Source: an uncultured bacterium
GTDB taxonomy: Bacteria > Cyanobacteriota > Vampirovibrionia > Gastranaerophilales > Gastranaerophilaceae
NCBI GenBank assembly: GCA_947073645.1
Contig: CAMTMK010000012.1
Span: 1 to 63,912 of the forward strand
DNA: 63,912 nucleotides
Direction of reading: 5' to 3'
The position numbers and the translations under genes were made by a program. The notes below the pieces were generated by a model, which saw only the letters and a list, made by a program, of their open reading frames with translations, did no database searches and was not told where the DNA came from. This document shows, piece after piece, positions 33,887 to 41,739 of the stretch (its first letter is position 1; each line of letters opens with the position of its first letter).

Positions 33887-34815
33887 TAGATAAAAATTCG
33901 AAAATAGCAGTACTTGCAGGCGGAATGTCTTCAGAAGCAGAAGTTTCAATGCGTTCCGGAAAAGGTTGTTATGAAGCTTTAAAAAGACTTGGATATAATA
34001 ATGCGGAATTGGTTATAGTTGATGAAAATATTGCACAAACCTTGAAAGACGGAAATTATGATGCAGCATATAACGCGCTTCACGGCAAATACGGTGAGGA
34101 CGGGTGTATTCAGGGTATTTTGGAAATTTTAAAAATTCCTTATACAGGATGCGGAGTTATGGCAAGTTCTGTTTGTATGAACAAAGAATATACAAAAAGA
34201 ATTCTTTCAACTTGCAAAGATATTCCTTTGATTAAGTCTGTTTTTGTCAGAAAAGGTGATGATGTAAAAGAAATGACGAAAAATTTGAATTATCCGCTTA
34301 TTACAAAGCCTGTATCAGAAGGTTCAAGCTTTGGTATGACAAAGGTTAATACGCCTGATGAATTGGAAAAAGCTTATGAAGATGCGATAAAATATAACGA
34401 TGATGTTTTAATCGAAGAATATTTGGTAGGAATTGCTGCAACTGTCGGTATTATTGGAGACGGAAAAGAAAGACAGGTTACTGAAATTCTTGAAATGCGC
34501 CCAAAACACGAATGGTATGATTATGAATGCAAGTATACAAAAGGTATGACAGAATTTGTTCTGCCTGCCGAATTGTCAGATGAAATGACAAAAAGAGTTA
34601 AAGAAATCGCACTTAAAGCTTTTGAAATTGCGGGGTGCTCAGGCGTTTCAAGGGTAGATTTCCATATTGTAGGGGATATTCCTTATGTATTGGAAATTAA
34701 CACAAGTCCCGGAATGACAGAAACAAGCGACTTACCTGCTCAGGCAAATGCTATGGGTATTGATTACGATAATTTGGTACAATTAATCTTAAACAGTGCA
34801 GGATTAAATAAATAA
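33883..34815 (+). CDS. ddl: D-alanine-D-alanine ligase
   Basis: A 310-residue ATP-grasp enzyme. AVLAGGMSSEAEVSMRSG, EGSSFGMTKV and EINTSPGMTETSDLPAQA are conserved signatures. AGGAG precedes the ATG, which overlaps murB by four bases. Confidence 0.97.
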   Translation: MIDKNSKIAVLAGGMSSEAEVSMRSGKGCYEALKRLGYNNAELVIVDENIAQTLKDGNYDAAYNALHGKYGEDGCIQGILEILKIPYTGCGVMASSVCMNKEYTKRILSTCKDIPLIKSVFVRKGDDVKEMTKNLNYPLITKPVSEGSSFGMTKVNTPDELEKAYEDAIKYNDDVLIEEYLVGIAATVGIIGDGKERQVTEILEMRPKHEWYDYECKYTKGMTEFVLPAELSDEMTKRVKEIALKAFEIAGCSGVSRVDFHIVGDIPYVLEINTSPGMTETSDLPAQANAMGIDYDNLVQLILNSAGLNK

Positions 34816-35681
34816 TGGATGAAAACGAACAGCAGATAAATAACGAACAACAGCAAGACGGCAAACAATTTGTTCAAAAAAAACGACGTGAAAGAATTGT
34901 GCGTAAAGGCAGAATGAAGCAGGAACGCTTTAGAGCTTTTATGCGTTTTTTCTTGTCTGTCGGGATTATTATAGGACTGGCTTATTTGCTTAAAGCTGAT
35001 GGCTGGTATCTGAATAAAAATGCCTTTAATACAGCTGACGGTACATCAGTGCAAATTATTAACAATCATATTGTGCCTTCTGTCAAAATTATGGCACTTT
35101 TGAAAAATAGTAATGTTCCTAATGTTCCATTATATATGGCGCGTACAAATTCAATAAAAAAAGAATTGATGCAATTGCCGCCGATTGAAAATGTTTATAT
35201 CAGACGTTACGCATTCCCTGCAAGAATTCAAATTATTATAAGAGAGAGAACTCCGATTATTACGGTTTCACCTGATGTGAAATCAGCACCTGTTGCGTTT
35301 TTTACTACTGACGGAACTCTTATTGGCAGAGAATTTATGCCATTGGATAAGTCTTATAAAACTATTCTTGTTTTGTCTTACGGTAACAAGGGGGATGATT
35401 ATCATAAATGGGATTTGAACAGGGTTAAAGAAATTCAAAAAATAGTTAAGTATATTGAAACATATTCAAAAGAGCAGGTTGAATTTGTTGATTTCAGAAA
35501 TCCTAATGATATTTTTGTTAAGATAAAGACAGTAAATATCAGAGTTGGAAAACTTGATGAAAATATTTATAAAAGAATTGAACGATTACCGTCAATTCTC
35601 CCGCAGGTTCAGCTTGTTGACAGCAAGGTCAAATATCTTGATTTGAGCTGGGAAAAGGTAAATTATTTAAAATTAAAATAA
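34815..35681 (+). CDS. ftsQ: FtsQ/DivIB-type cell division protein
   Basis: 288 residues: a basic Gln/Lys/Arg-rich cytoplasmic tail, one helix near 37-52 (FFLSVGIIIGLAYLL), then a POTRA-like domain with LPPIENVYIRRYAFPARIQI. Position after ddl is the common ftsQ locus. FtsQ links FtsB/L with the septal synthase. Confidence 0.85.
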   Translation: MDENEQQINNEQQQDGKQFVQKKRRERIVRKGRMKQERFRAFMRFFLSVGIIIGLAYLLKADGWYLNKNAFNTADGTSVQIINNHIVPSVKIMALLKNSNVPNVPLYMARTNSIKKELMQLPPIENVYIRRYAFPARIQIIIRERTPIITVSPDVKSAPVAFFTTDGTLIGREFMPLDKSYKTILVLSYGNKGDDYHKWDLNRVKEIQKIVKYIETYSKEQVEFVDFRNPNDIFVKIKTVNIRVGKLDENIYKRIERLPSILPQVQLVDSKVKYLDLSWEKVNYLKLK

Positions 35682-35691
35682 AGGGTGAAAA

Positions 35692-37089
35692 ATGAAAGTT
35701 ACTTTAGCACAAATAAAATTAAGAACAGGTGATTTTGAATTTAATTTTGAAAATATCATAAAAAATATAAACGCTAATTCCGATTTGATAATTTTTCCGC
35801 AGGCAAATATTGAAGATTTGGGCGGAAAAGACTTAATCCTTGATGAAAAATGCAGAAATAGCCAGAGTGATTTTTATAAAAAAATTGCAGATAAAAACTT
35901 TTCTCAAAACATTCTTGTTGGGGATGTTTTAATCAAAAACGGCGAAGTTGAAATCTCTGAAGATGGATTTTATGATATTTGCGGACAAAGAGTTTTTGTA
36001 TCAGATACGTTTATTGAAGATATTGAATGTGATTTGTATGTTTTGGCAAAAAACAGATATTTTGCAATGAATACTTATGCTGATTTTGTTGATAGTATTG
36101 AAACAAGTTGCAATTTGATTTATGTAAATGCTCTTGGGCTTGCTGATGCTAATGTTTATGCAGGCGCAAGTTTTGCTAAAAATGCTGATAATGAACTTGT
36201 TTTACAAATGCCTGTTTGTGAAGAAGATATTGATACGGTCGATTTTTCACGTATGATTGAATTTGTTGATGAGCCTATGGAAAAGCAGGTTCTTGCAGTT
36301 ACTACTTTTGCGCTAAAAGAGTATTGTGAAAATACAGGGTTTAAAAAAGTTATATTAGGTTTGTCCGGCGGTATTGACAGTGCGTTGACAGCTGCTCTTG
36401 CAGTCGAGGCACTTGGCGCTGAAAATGTTTTCGGGATTTTAATGCCAAGTATGTTTTCATCAGAAGGCAGTGTGACAGATAGTTTGAAATTGGCTGAAAA
36501 TTTGGGTATGCAAACAGTGACCGAGCCTATTACGCCGTTGTTTAACTCTTTTATGGATGAGCGTGAACGTTTGCATGATCTTGCAGAAGAAAATTTGCAA
36601 GCGCGTTTAAGAGGACTTATTTTGATGTTCTATTCAAACAGAGAAAATATGCTTCTTTTATCTACAGGCAACAAATCTGAAAGTGCTATGGGATTTGGAA
36701 CACTTTATGGTGATTTGGCAGGAGGTTACAATCTTATTTGCGACCTTACAAAGACAAATGTTTATAAACTTTCAAATTATATAAATCGTGACGGCGAAAT
36801 TATTCCGCAAGAAATTATTGATAAAGCACCTTCTGCAGAACTTCATCCAAACCAGAAAGACAGCGACAGACTACCTGAATATGATGTTTTAGATCAAATA
36901 ATTGAAATGTATCTTGAACAAAATATACCGGCAGAAGAAATTCCGTTTGAGCGCTCAATTGTTGATGAGGTTATCAGAAAAATTCACAGATTTCAGTTTA
37001 AGCGTCATCAGGGGTGTCTGGGCGTAAGATTGACAGAACGCGCGTTCTGCGGAGGTGTGAATTTGCCTGTTGTGCAGAGACTTTATTAA
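35692..37089 (+). CDS. nadE: NAD+ synthetase with a degenerate glutaminase domain
   Basis: 465 residues, shorter than the usual roughly 540-570 of two-domain enzymes. The C-terminal synthetase is intact (LGLSGGIDSALTAALA, STGNKSESAMGFGTLYGDLAGG). In the N-terminal nitrilase-like domain the catalytic residues are lost: FPE is FPQ (Q37), the Cys of ICEDxW is replaced in VFVSDTF (S104), and the segment with the catalytic Lys is missing. It probably uses free ammonia or a partner glutaminase. It ends the mur operon. Confidence 0.93.
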   Translation: MKVTLAQIKLRTGDFEFNFENIIKNINANSDLIIFPQANIEDLGGKDLILDEKCRNSQSDFYKKIADKNFSQNILVGDVLIKNGEVEISEDGFYDICGQRVFVSDTFIEDIECDLYVLAKNRYFAMNTYADFVDSIETSCNLIYVNALGLADANVYAGASFAKNADNELVLQMPVCEEDIDTVDFSRMIEFVDEPMEKQVLAVTTFALKEYCENTGFKKVILGLSGGIDSALTAALAVEALGAENVFGILMPSMFSSEGSVTDSLKLAENLGMQTVTEPITPLFNSFMDERERLHDLAEENLQARLRGLILMFYSNRENMLLLSTGNKSESAMGFGTLYGDLAGGYNLICDLTKTNVYKLSNYINRDGEIIPQEIIDKAPSAELHPNQKDSDRLPEYDVLDQIIEMYLEQNIPAEEIPFERSIVDEVIRKIHRFQFKRHQGCLGVRLTERAFCGGVNLPVVQRLY

Positions 37090-37091
37090 GT

Positions 37092-37778
37092 CTACTCGCA
37101 TTTTTGGTGTGTTTTATCTACATCGCAATGAAGATAGTTCATATTTTCATATGTCAAAATCCAATAAGCACAACCTGTAGCTTGTTCTGAACTTTTAAGT
37201 TTACAGGCACCTCTTGAAAATGAATATGCCCACGCGTTGGCAGGACTAAGTTTGTTATTCCAGATTTCGAAGAAGAAAGTGTCATGTCCATATGCATTAG
37301 GTTTTTTTCGTCCATTTATATCAACCATTATACGAACCTGTTTGTTGTATGGATTACCACTTTGCACAACAGCAATAAGTGTTCCATCTTTAAGTAAGAC
37401 TGAAGAATAATCTGCATTGAATACTCCCCAAGTCTTTTCTAACTGTGCTTTATGTGATCCTCTATTAGACTCTTGATCATAACACAGTTTTATATTATCC
37501 TTGCAATCCACACCTATATTTAAATATGGTATAAGTCTTTCTAAAAAAGGTCTTTTGTAACTGTTAGCACTTGACCAGTCAAGATTATCTCTGGGATCGC
37601 CGTATTCGTATCGAGCAAGCTGATATGCATTTAATAGTGTTGAATAAGCTTTTTTGACTCTAACAACAGTTTGTTTTTCCGTATGTTTTTGAATCAACGA
37701 TGGTAAAGTCATAGCAGCGACTATACCAATGATGCCGAGTGTGATGAGAACCTCTGCCAGTGTGAATGCTTTTTTCAT
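37092..37778 (-). CDS. Prepilin-like protein with a short leader
   Basis: 228 residues beginning MKKAFTLAEVLITLGIIGIVAA, a classical type IV prepilin leader cleaved after Ala4, followed by a globular part with six Cys. GAGG is well placed. An extended -10 (TGTTATACT) lies at 37797-37805, and a TACGTA operator covers the -35 region. A decayed copy lies at 38139-38367. Confidence 0.88.
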   Translation of the reverse strand: MKKAFTLAEVLITLGIIGIVAAMTLPSLIQKHTEKQTVVRVKKAYSTLLNAYQLARYEYGDPRDNLDWSSANSYKRPFLERLIPYLNIGVDCKDNIKLCYDQESNRGSHKAQLEKTWGVFNADYSSVLLKDGTLIAVVQSGNPYNKQVRIMVDINGRKKPNAYGHDTFFFEIWNNKLSPANAWAYSFSRGACKLKSSEQATGCAYWILTYENMNYLHCDVDKTHQKCE

Positions 37779-37810
37779 ATGTACCTCAATAGAATGAGTA
37801 TAACATGCTT

Positions 37811-37829
37811 TACGTATTGGTAGTACGTA
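37811..37829. promoter_or_regulatory. Operator O1, paired TACGTA
   Basis: TACGTA-N7-TACGTA, over the -35/spacer of the prepilin promoter. Confidence 0.6.
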
Positions 37830-37844
37830 TAATTAACAAAAATT

Positions 37845-37863
37845 TACGTATACACTGTACGTA
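37845..37863. promoter_or_regulatory. Operator O2, paired TACGTA
   Basis: TACGTA-N7-TACGTA with the same 13-base period. It covers the likely -10 (TACACT) and reaches the ATG of the XRE gene, as expected for autorepression. Confidence 0.6.
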
Positions 37864-38069
37864 TGAGTTTCTACAAAATACTTGGTAAAAATATTAAAAC
37901 AAGGCGTAAAGCTTTAGGGCTTACTCAGCAGGAGCTTGCTGATAAACTCGATATGAGCCTCAATTTTGTAGGCAAAATTGAAGTAGCGTTTTCAAAACCC
38001 TCACTTGATACGCTGATACAAATTGCTGATGCACTTGATACCACTGTATCTTACTTAACCAAATTTTAG
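37863..38069 (+). CDS. XRE-family regulator
   Basis: A 68-residue single HTH_3 domain (LGLTQQELADKLDMSLNFVGKIE). There is no Shine-Dalgarno: TACACT ends six bases before ATG 37863. Two paired-TACGTA operators lie in the divergent promoter region shared with the prepilin, so it probably represses both. A fragment of a second copy lies at 38366-38434. Confidence 0.85.
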   Translation: MSFYKILGKNIKTRRKALGLTQQELADKLDMSLNFVGKIEVAFSKPSLDTLIQIADALDTTVSYLTKF

Positions 38070-38138
38070 TATTATTCAGGTTTTTGAACTAAAATGCTTG
38101 TTAGATGTTGGAACCTGCCTGTTGTGCAAATGCTGTCT

Positions 38139-38367
38139 TTACTTACCGCATTTTGTGTGCGTTCTGTCAACATCACAATGTAAATAATCCATGTTTTCGT
38201 GAGTTAAAATCCACCAGGCACAGCCTGTTGCCTGTTCCAAACTCTTTAGTCTTCAAGCACCTCTTGAGGATGAATATGCCAACGCATTTGAAGGAGATAG
38301 CTTATTATTTCTCAAAGAAAAATGTGTCATGTTCATAAGCATTAGGTTTTTTAGGGCCATTTATACT
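38139..38367 (-). pseudogene. Remnant of a duplicated prepilin gene
   Basis: Aligns base by base with the 3' third of the prepilin at 37092, for example DYLHCDVDRTHTKC before the stop versus YLHCDVDKTHQKC. Small indels break the frame and the 5' part is deleted. The sequence before it (CTGCCTGTTGTGCAAATGCT, from about 38115) matches the last codons of nadE, which shows that the copied unit began inside nadE. Confidence 0.8.
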
Positions 38368-38434
38368 TGACACTTTGATAGATATTGCGGATGCTTTAAA
38401 GGTAACTGTTTCAGATTTAACAAATTTTTTTTAA
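38366..38434 (+). pseudogene. Remnant of a duplicated XRE gene
   Basis: Encodes LDTLIDIADALKVTVSDLTNFF and a stop, matching the C-terminus LDTLIQIADALDTTVSYLTKF of the XRE protein at 37863. It is fused directly to the prepilin remnant by a deletion. Confidence 0.8.
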
Positions 38435-38493
38435 AATAATATTGCAAATTTTATAAAAAATTGTTATAATAAAGTATAAAGTTGAGGATTTTA

Positions 38494-39285
38494 ATGGAAT
38501 TAACTGTTTTAGTTGACAACAATTGTAAGATTGACTGTAATTTATTAGCAGAGCCTGCACTATCGTTTTTGTTGCAGAATGAATACCATAAGGTGTTATT
38601 TGACTGCGGATATAGTGATGTGTTTATTAAAAATGCATATAAATTAGGATTAGATTTAAGTGATGTGACGGATATTGTTATATCTCATGGACATAACGAC
38701 CATACTGGAGGTCTTTTACGTTTAGATGCTTTGTATCGAAAAATGTTAAAGGCAGGCATCAGCTTAAATATGAAAACAATTTTTGCAGTTCCGGATGCTT
38801 TTGAAGTTAAGTTAGATAGAAATTCTAATAATATAGGTTTCCCTGGAAGAGTTGAGGATTTATGTGACATTTTTGAAATTGATTATTCAAGTGAATGTAT
38901 TTGGCTTACTCCAAGGTTGCTTTTTCTAGGCGTAATTCCAAAAGTTTATGAGACTGTTTATAAGTATGATGATGATACTGCGCTTGTGTACAAATCTGAT
39001 AATGGATTGGTTATAATTAGCGGTTGCAGTCATGTCGGTACAAAAAATTTAATTGATTATGCGAGAAAAGTTACCGGTGAAGATCGTGTAGACACATTTA
39101 TAGGCGGGGTTCATCTCGTAGATAAAAGTGAATACAGGGTTAGAGAAATAGGCCTTTACTTGAAAGATTTGAATGTTAAAAACTTCTATCCTTGTCATTG
39201 TTGTGATTTAAATTCTAAACTTATTTTATCTGAATACGTAAAAGTAAAAGAAGTTTATTCTGGTCTTAAATTAACATTTAAGTAA
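38494..39285 (+). CDS. Metallo-beta-lactamase-fold hydrolase
   Basis: 263 residues with the metal motif SHGHNDHTGGL, a further His in SGCSHVGT, and GGVHLV / PCHCCD near the C-terminus. It resembles archaeal-type MBL proteins annotated as dihydropterin-associated phosphate synthases; the substrate is not known. GAGGAT gives ATG 38494. The promoter TTGCAA-17-TATAAT lies just after the XRE remnant. Confidence 0.88.
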   Translation: MELTVLVDNNCKIDCNLLAEPALSFLLQNEYHKVLFDCGYSDVFIKNAYKLGLDLSDVTDIVISHGHNDHTGGLLRLDALYRKMLKAGISLNMKTIFAVPDAFEVKLDRNSNNIGFPGRVEDLCDIFEIDYSSECIWLTPRLLFLGVIPKVYETVYKYDDDTALVYKSDNGLVIISGCSHVGTKNLIDYARKVTGEDRVDTFIGGVHLVDKSEYRVREIGLYLKDLNVKNFYPCHCCDLNSKLILSEYVKVKEVYSGLKLTFK

Positions 39286-39303
39286 AAAAGGTTTACAAAA
39301 TGC

Positions 39304-39332
39304 TTGCAAATAGAAATTTTGCATAATATAAT
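39304..39332 (+). promoter_or_regulatory. Sigma-70 promoter of rpmI-rplT
   Basis: TTGCAA (39304-39309), a 17-base spacer, TATAAT (39327-39332). Confidence 0.75.
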
Positions 39333-39343
39333 TATTATGCAGA

Positions 39344-39372
39344 AGTTTTATGGCTTTGGTATGCCAAAAACT
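39344..39372 (+). promoter_or_regulatory. Hairpin in the rpmI-rplT leader
   Basis: AGTTTT-A-TGGC pairs with GCCA-AAAACT. A second small hairpin GTGC-TTA-GCAC follows near 39391. L20 autoregulates through leader RNA in other bacteria, so this is a plausible L20 site. Confidence 0.4.
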
Positions 39373-39415
39373 TTCTTAACGACACTAAACGTGCTTAGCA
39401 CAGAAAGAGGACGAA

Positions 39416-39625
39416 ATGCCAAAAATGAAAACACACAAGTCTGCTGCAAAACGTTATAAAGTTACTGCAACAGGCAAAATTGTTAGAAGACAAGCAGGTA
39501 TAGGCCACTTACTTCAACACAAATCTGCTTCAAGAAAACGCAGAATTTTCAAAACAGTATCAATTTCTGATTCACATTTCAAATTGATATCTAAAGAGTT
39601 ACCTTACAGAAAGTATGCGAGATAG
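39416..39625 (+). CDS. rpmI: 50S ribosomal protein L35
   Basis: 69 residues, very basic, MPKMKTHKSAAKRYKVTATG and the SASRKRR core. AGAGGA precedes the ATG. infC, often the first gene of this operon, is not adjacent. Confidence 0.97.
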   Translation: MPKMKTHKSAAKRYKVTATGKIVRRQAGIGHLLQHKSASRKRRIFKTVSISDSHFKLISKELPYRKYAR

Positions 39626-39635
39626 GAGGCAGTAA

Positions 39636-39989
39636 ATGAGAGTAAAACGTGGTAATGTATTACGCAAAAGACATAAAAAAATATTAAAATTAGCTAAAGG
39701 CTTTATCGGCGCTAGAAGCAGAATCTTCAAAGTTGCTAATTGCGCTGTTATGAAAGCTTTAAAATATGCTTACAGAGACAGACGTACTAACAAACGTAAT
39801 ATGCGTCGTTTGTGGATTGTTAGAATTAATGCAGCTGTTAGAGAACGCGGAATGAGCTATTCTAAATTCGTTAACGCTTGCAAAAAAGCTAACATTACTG
39901 TAAACAGAAAAATGCTTGCTGACTTAGCTGTTAGAGATGCAGAAGCATTCTCTGTAGTTTTTGAAACAGCTCAAAAAGCTTCTAAATAG
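39636..39989 (+). CDS. rplT: 50S ribosomal protein L20
   Basis: 117 residues, [23 protein letters not shown], with the conserved [29 protein letters not shown] precedes it, 10 bases after rpmI. Confidence 0.98.
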   Translation: MRVKRGNVLRKRHKKILKLAKGFIGARSRIFKVANCAVMKALKYAYRDRRTNKRNMRRLWIVRINAAVRERGMSYSKFVNACKKANITVNRKMLADLAVRDAEAFSVVFETAQKASK

Positions 39990-40020
39990 CCCGCGAGCAA
40001 GATGCTAAAATAACGATTTA

Positions 40021-40057
40021 AAAGCGGTCCTTACCAAATTGGCAAGGACCGCTTTTT
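40021..40057 (+). terminator. Strong terminator after rplT
   Basis: AAAGCGGTCCTT / AAGGACCGCTTT, 12 pairs, then a T-run. Confidence 0.9.
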
Positions 40058-40075
40058 ACATTTCTTTACAAAAAA

Positions 40076-40110
40076 GTCAATTTTTTGATAACAAAATACT
40101 TTATATAAAT
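40076..40110 (+). promoter_or_regulatory. AGCAA-class promoter
   Basis: GTCAA (40076-40080), a 17-base spacer, ACTTTATATAAATG. The TTTTTGATAA...TATATAAAT block matches 736-770 nearly base for base. Confidence 0.5.
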
Positions 40111-40139
40111 GTAAGGTTAGGTAAATTTGGAGAATCGTT

Positions 40140-40634
40140 ATGATAGGCGGTGACTTTGATACACCAGTAATGTATCAAGATTTGGCAAATTATACAATGA
40201 GTCCGATGTATATGCCTTTTGGCGGTATGACTGCCGGAGGGATTGGAAGTTCTTCTTATCTTGGCGGTGTTCAAATGAGACCTCAACTTGATAATGATAA
40301 AGTGCAGTTGATGAACAAGAAAAGTGAAGAGGGGAAAAATACATTTAAAAAAGCCATGCTCGGTATAGGTGCTTGTTTATTATTAGGATTTATTCCTGTT
40401 GTTCGTAAAGGAATTAAAAACTCAGGCGGTGTATTGAATTATGTAAAAAGCTTGTTTACAAAAGCTCCTAAAAAAGCATCAAGATGCTCAAGATTTAAAA
40501 ACTGGTGTTCTGGCAAATGGACAAAGCTTAAAGGTAAACCGGATAAATGGAATCGTTTTAAAGGCTGGTGCGGTTCAAAATGGGGTTCAATTAAAAATAA
40601 ATTTTCAAGAAATAATCAACCCCAAACTCCGTAG
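40140..40634 (+). CDS. Lineage-type hypothetical membrane protein with F-G-G motif
   Basis: 164 residues. The N-terminus MIGGDFDTPVMYQDLANYTM runs into MPFGGMTAGG. One helix lies near 72-88 (MLGIGACLLLGFIPVV). The C-terminal part is very basic with two copies of an RFKxWCxxKW motif (RFKNWCSGKW, RFKGWCGSKW). GGAG precedes the ATG. Function unknown; the repeat might bind nucleic acid or an anionic surface (inference). Confidence 0.75.
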   Translation: MIGGDFDTPVMYQDLANYTMSPMYMPFGGMTAGGIGSSSYLGGVQMRPQLDNDKVQLMNKKSEEGKNTFKKAMLGIGACLLLGFIPVVRKGIKNSGGVLNYVKSLFTKAPKKASRCSRFKNWCSGKWTKLKGKPDKWNRFKGWCGSKWGSIKNKFSRNNQPQTP

Positions 40635-40751
40635 TGATTTATATTAGTAGTGTGTATATATAATAAACCTAAACCATAATAACCAATCTTAGTGCAAGTG
40701 TTTTACATCTTGCACTTTTTTATGTATAATAGGATAAAACAAGGAGGAAAT

Positions 40752-41252
40752 ATGGCTAAAGATTGTAGTTTTGATGTGGTTTCTGAATTTGACAGGCAGG
40801 AGCTTGTTAACGCTATTGATCAAGTGAAACGTGATGTTGCATCTCGTTTTGATTTGAAGGATTCAGGTTCTACTGTTGAGTTAGAAGCTGATAAAATGAT
40901 TACAGTTACAACAAGTGATGAAATGAAATTAAGAAATATTTATGACATTATGCAGTCAAAACTTGTGAAAAGAAATTTAAGCATTAGAATTTTAGATGCG
41001 CAGCCTGTTGAAAATGCCCTTGGCGGCAAGGTACGTCAGGTATTTAAGCTTAGAAAAGGTTTAAATCAAGAACTTGCGAAAAAAATTGTTGCAGATATAA
41101 AAGAAAGCAAGAAAAAGGTTCAAGCATCAATTCAAGGCGATCAGGTAAGAGTTTCAGGTAAGGATAAAGATGATTTGCAGGCAATCATTCAATTATTGCG
41201 TTCAAACGAAGAAAAATATGATTATCCTTTGCAGTTTACAAATTACAGATAA
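40752..41252 (+). CDS. yajQ: YajQ-family nucleotide-binding protein
   Basis: 166 residues, MAKDCSFDVVSEFDRQELVNA with the typical VKRDVASRFDLKDSG and the C-terminal VQGDQVRVSGKDKDDLQ-type segment. AAGGAGG gives ATG 40752; upstream codons in the frame are untranslated. Some members bind c-di-GMP. Confidence 0.95.
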   Translation: MAKDCSFDVVSEFDRQELVNAIDQVKRDVASRFDLKDSGSTVELEADKMITVTTSDEMKLRNIYDIMQSKLVKRNLSIRILDAQPVENALGGKVRQVFKLRKGLNQELAKKIVADIKESKKKVQASIQGDQVRVSGKDKDDLQAIIQLLRSNEEKYDYPLQFTNYR

Positions 41253-41285
41253 AAAAATAAGCCTCAACAGAGGCTTATTTTTTTT
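41253..41285. terminator. Bidirectional terminator
   Basis: AAATAAGCCTC-AACA-GAGGCTTATTT with T-runs both ways, between yajQ and panD. Confidence 0.9.
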
Positions 41286-41634
41286 ATTTTATAATTTTGT
41301 TATTTTCATCAACAATTACTATAGTCGGCTTATAGTTATCCATTTCTTCAGGATTATAAAGTCCATAAGCAATAATGATAACTTTATCACCAGGTTGAAC
41401 TTTTCTTGCAGCCGCGCCGTTTAGGCAGATTTTACCTGAATCAGGTTCGCCTTTTATTACGTATGTATGAAATCTTTCACCGTTATCAATATCCAGAATA
41501 TCAACTTTTTGCCATTCTTTAATTTTTGATGCTTTCATCAATGTTTCATCAATTGTGATTGAGCCTATATAATTTAAGTTTGCATCAGTAACGGTTGCTC
41601 TGTGTATTTTTGAACTTATAAATTCTTGTAGCAT
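41284..41634 (-). CDS. panD: Aspartate 1-decarboxylase
   Basis: A 116-residue pyruvoyl enzyme making beta-alanine for pantothenate. The self-cleavage site is G24-S25 in [10 protein letters not shown]9 and H11 are in [17 protein letters not shown] precedes the ATG. Confidence 0.97.
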   Translation of the reverse strand: MLQEFISSKIHRATVTDANLNYIGSITIDETLMKASKIKEWQKVDILDIDNGERFHTYVIKGEPDSGKICLNGAAARKVQPGDKVIIIAYGLYNPEEMDNYKPTIVIVDENNKIIK

Positions 41635-41687
41635 TTTTTATGTCCTTATTAACACATTATATTTTAACCCAAACATGTTTAAAAATC

Positions 41688-41717
41688 AAAAGGAGATGAT
41701 TAACATCTCCTTTTTTT
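41688..41717 (-). terminator. Terminator of the GH13 operon
   Basis: AAAAGGAGATG-ATTAA-CATCTCCTTTT; on the minus strand it is followed by TTTTGATTTTT. Confidence 0.8.
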
Positions 41718-41739
41718 CTGTGTTTTATTTAATGTGCCT

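Noticed and set aside
38105-38338. 77-codon open frame on the + strand
   Set aside because: It lies antisense to the prepilin remnant, has no ribosome site, and the sequence is explained by the duplication.
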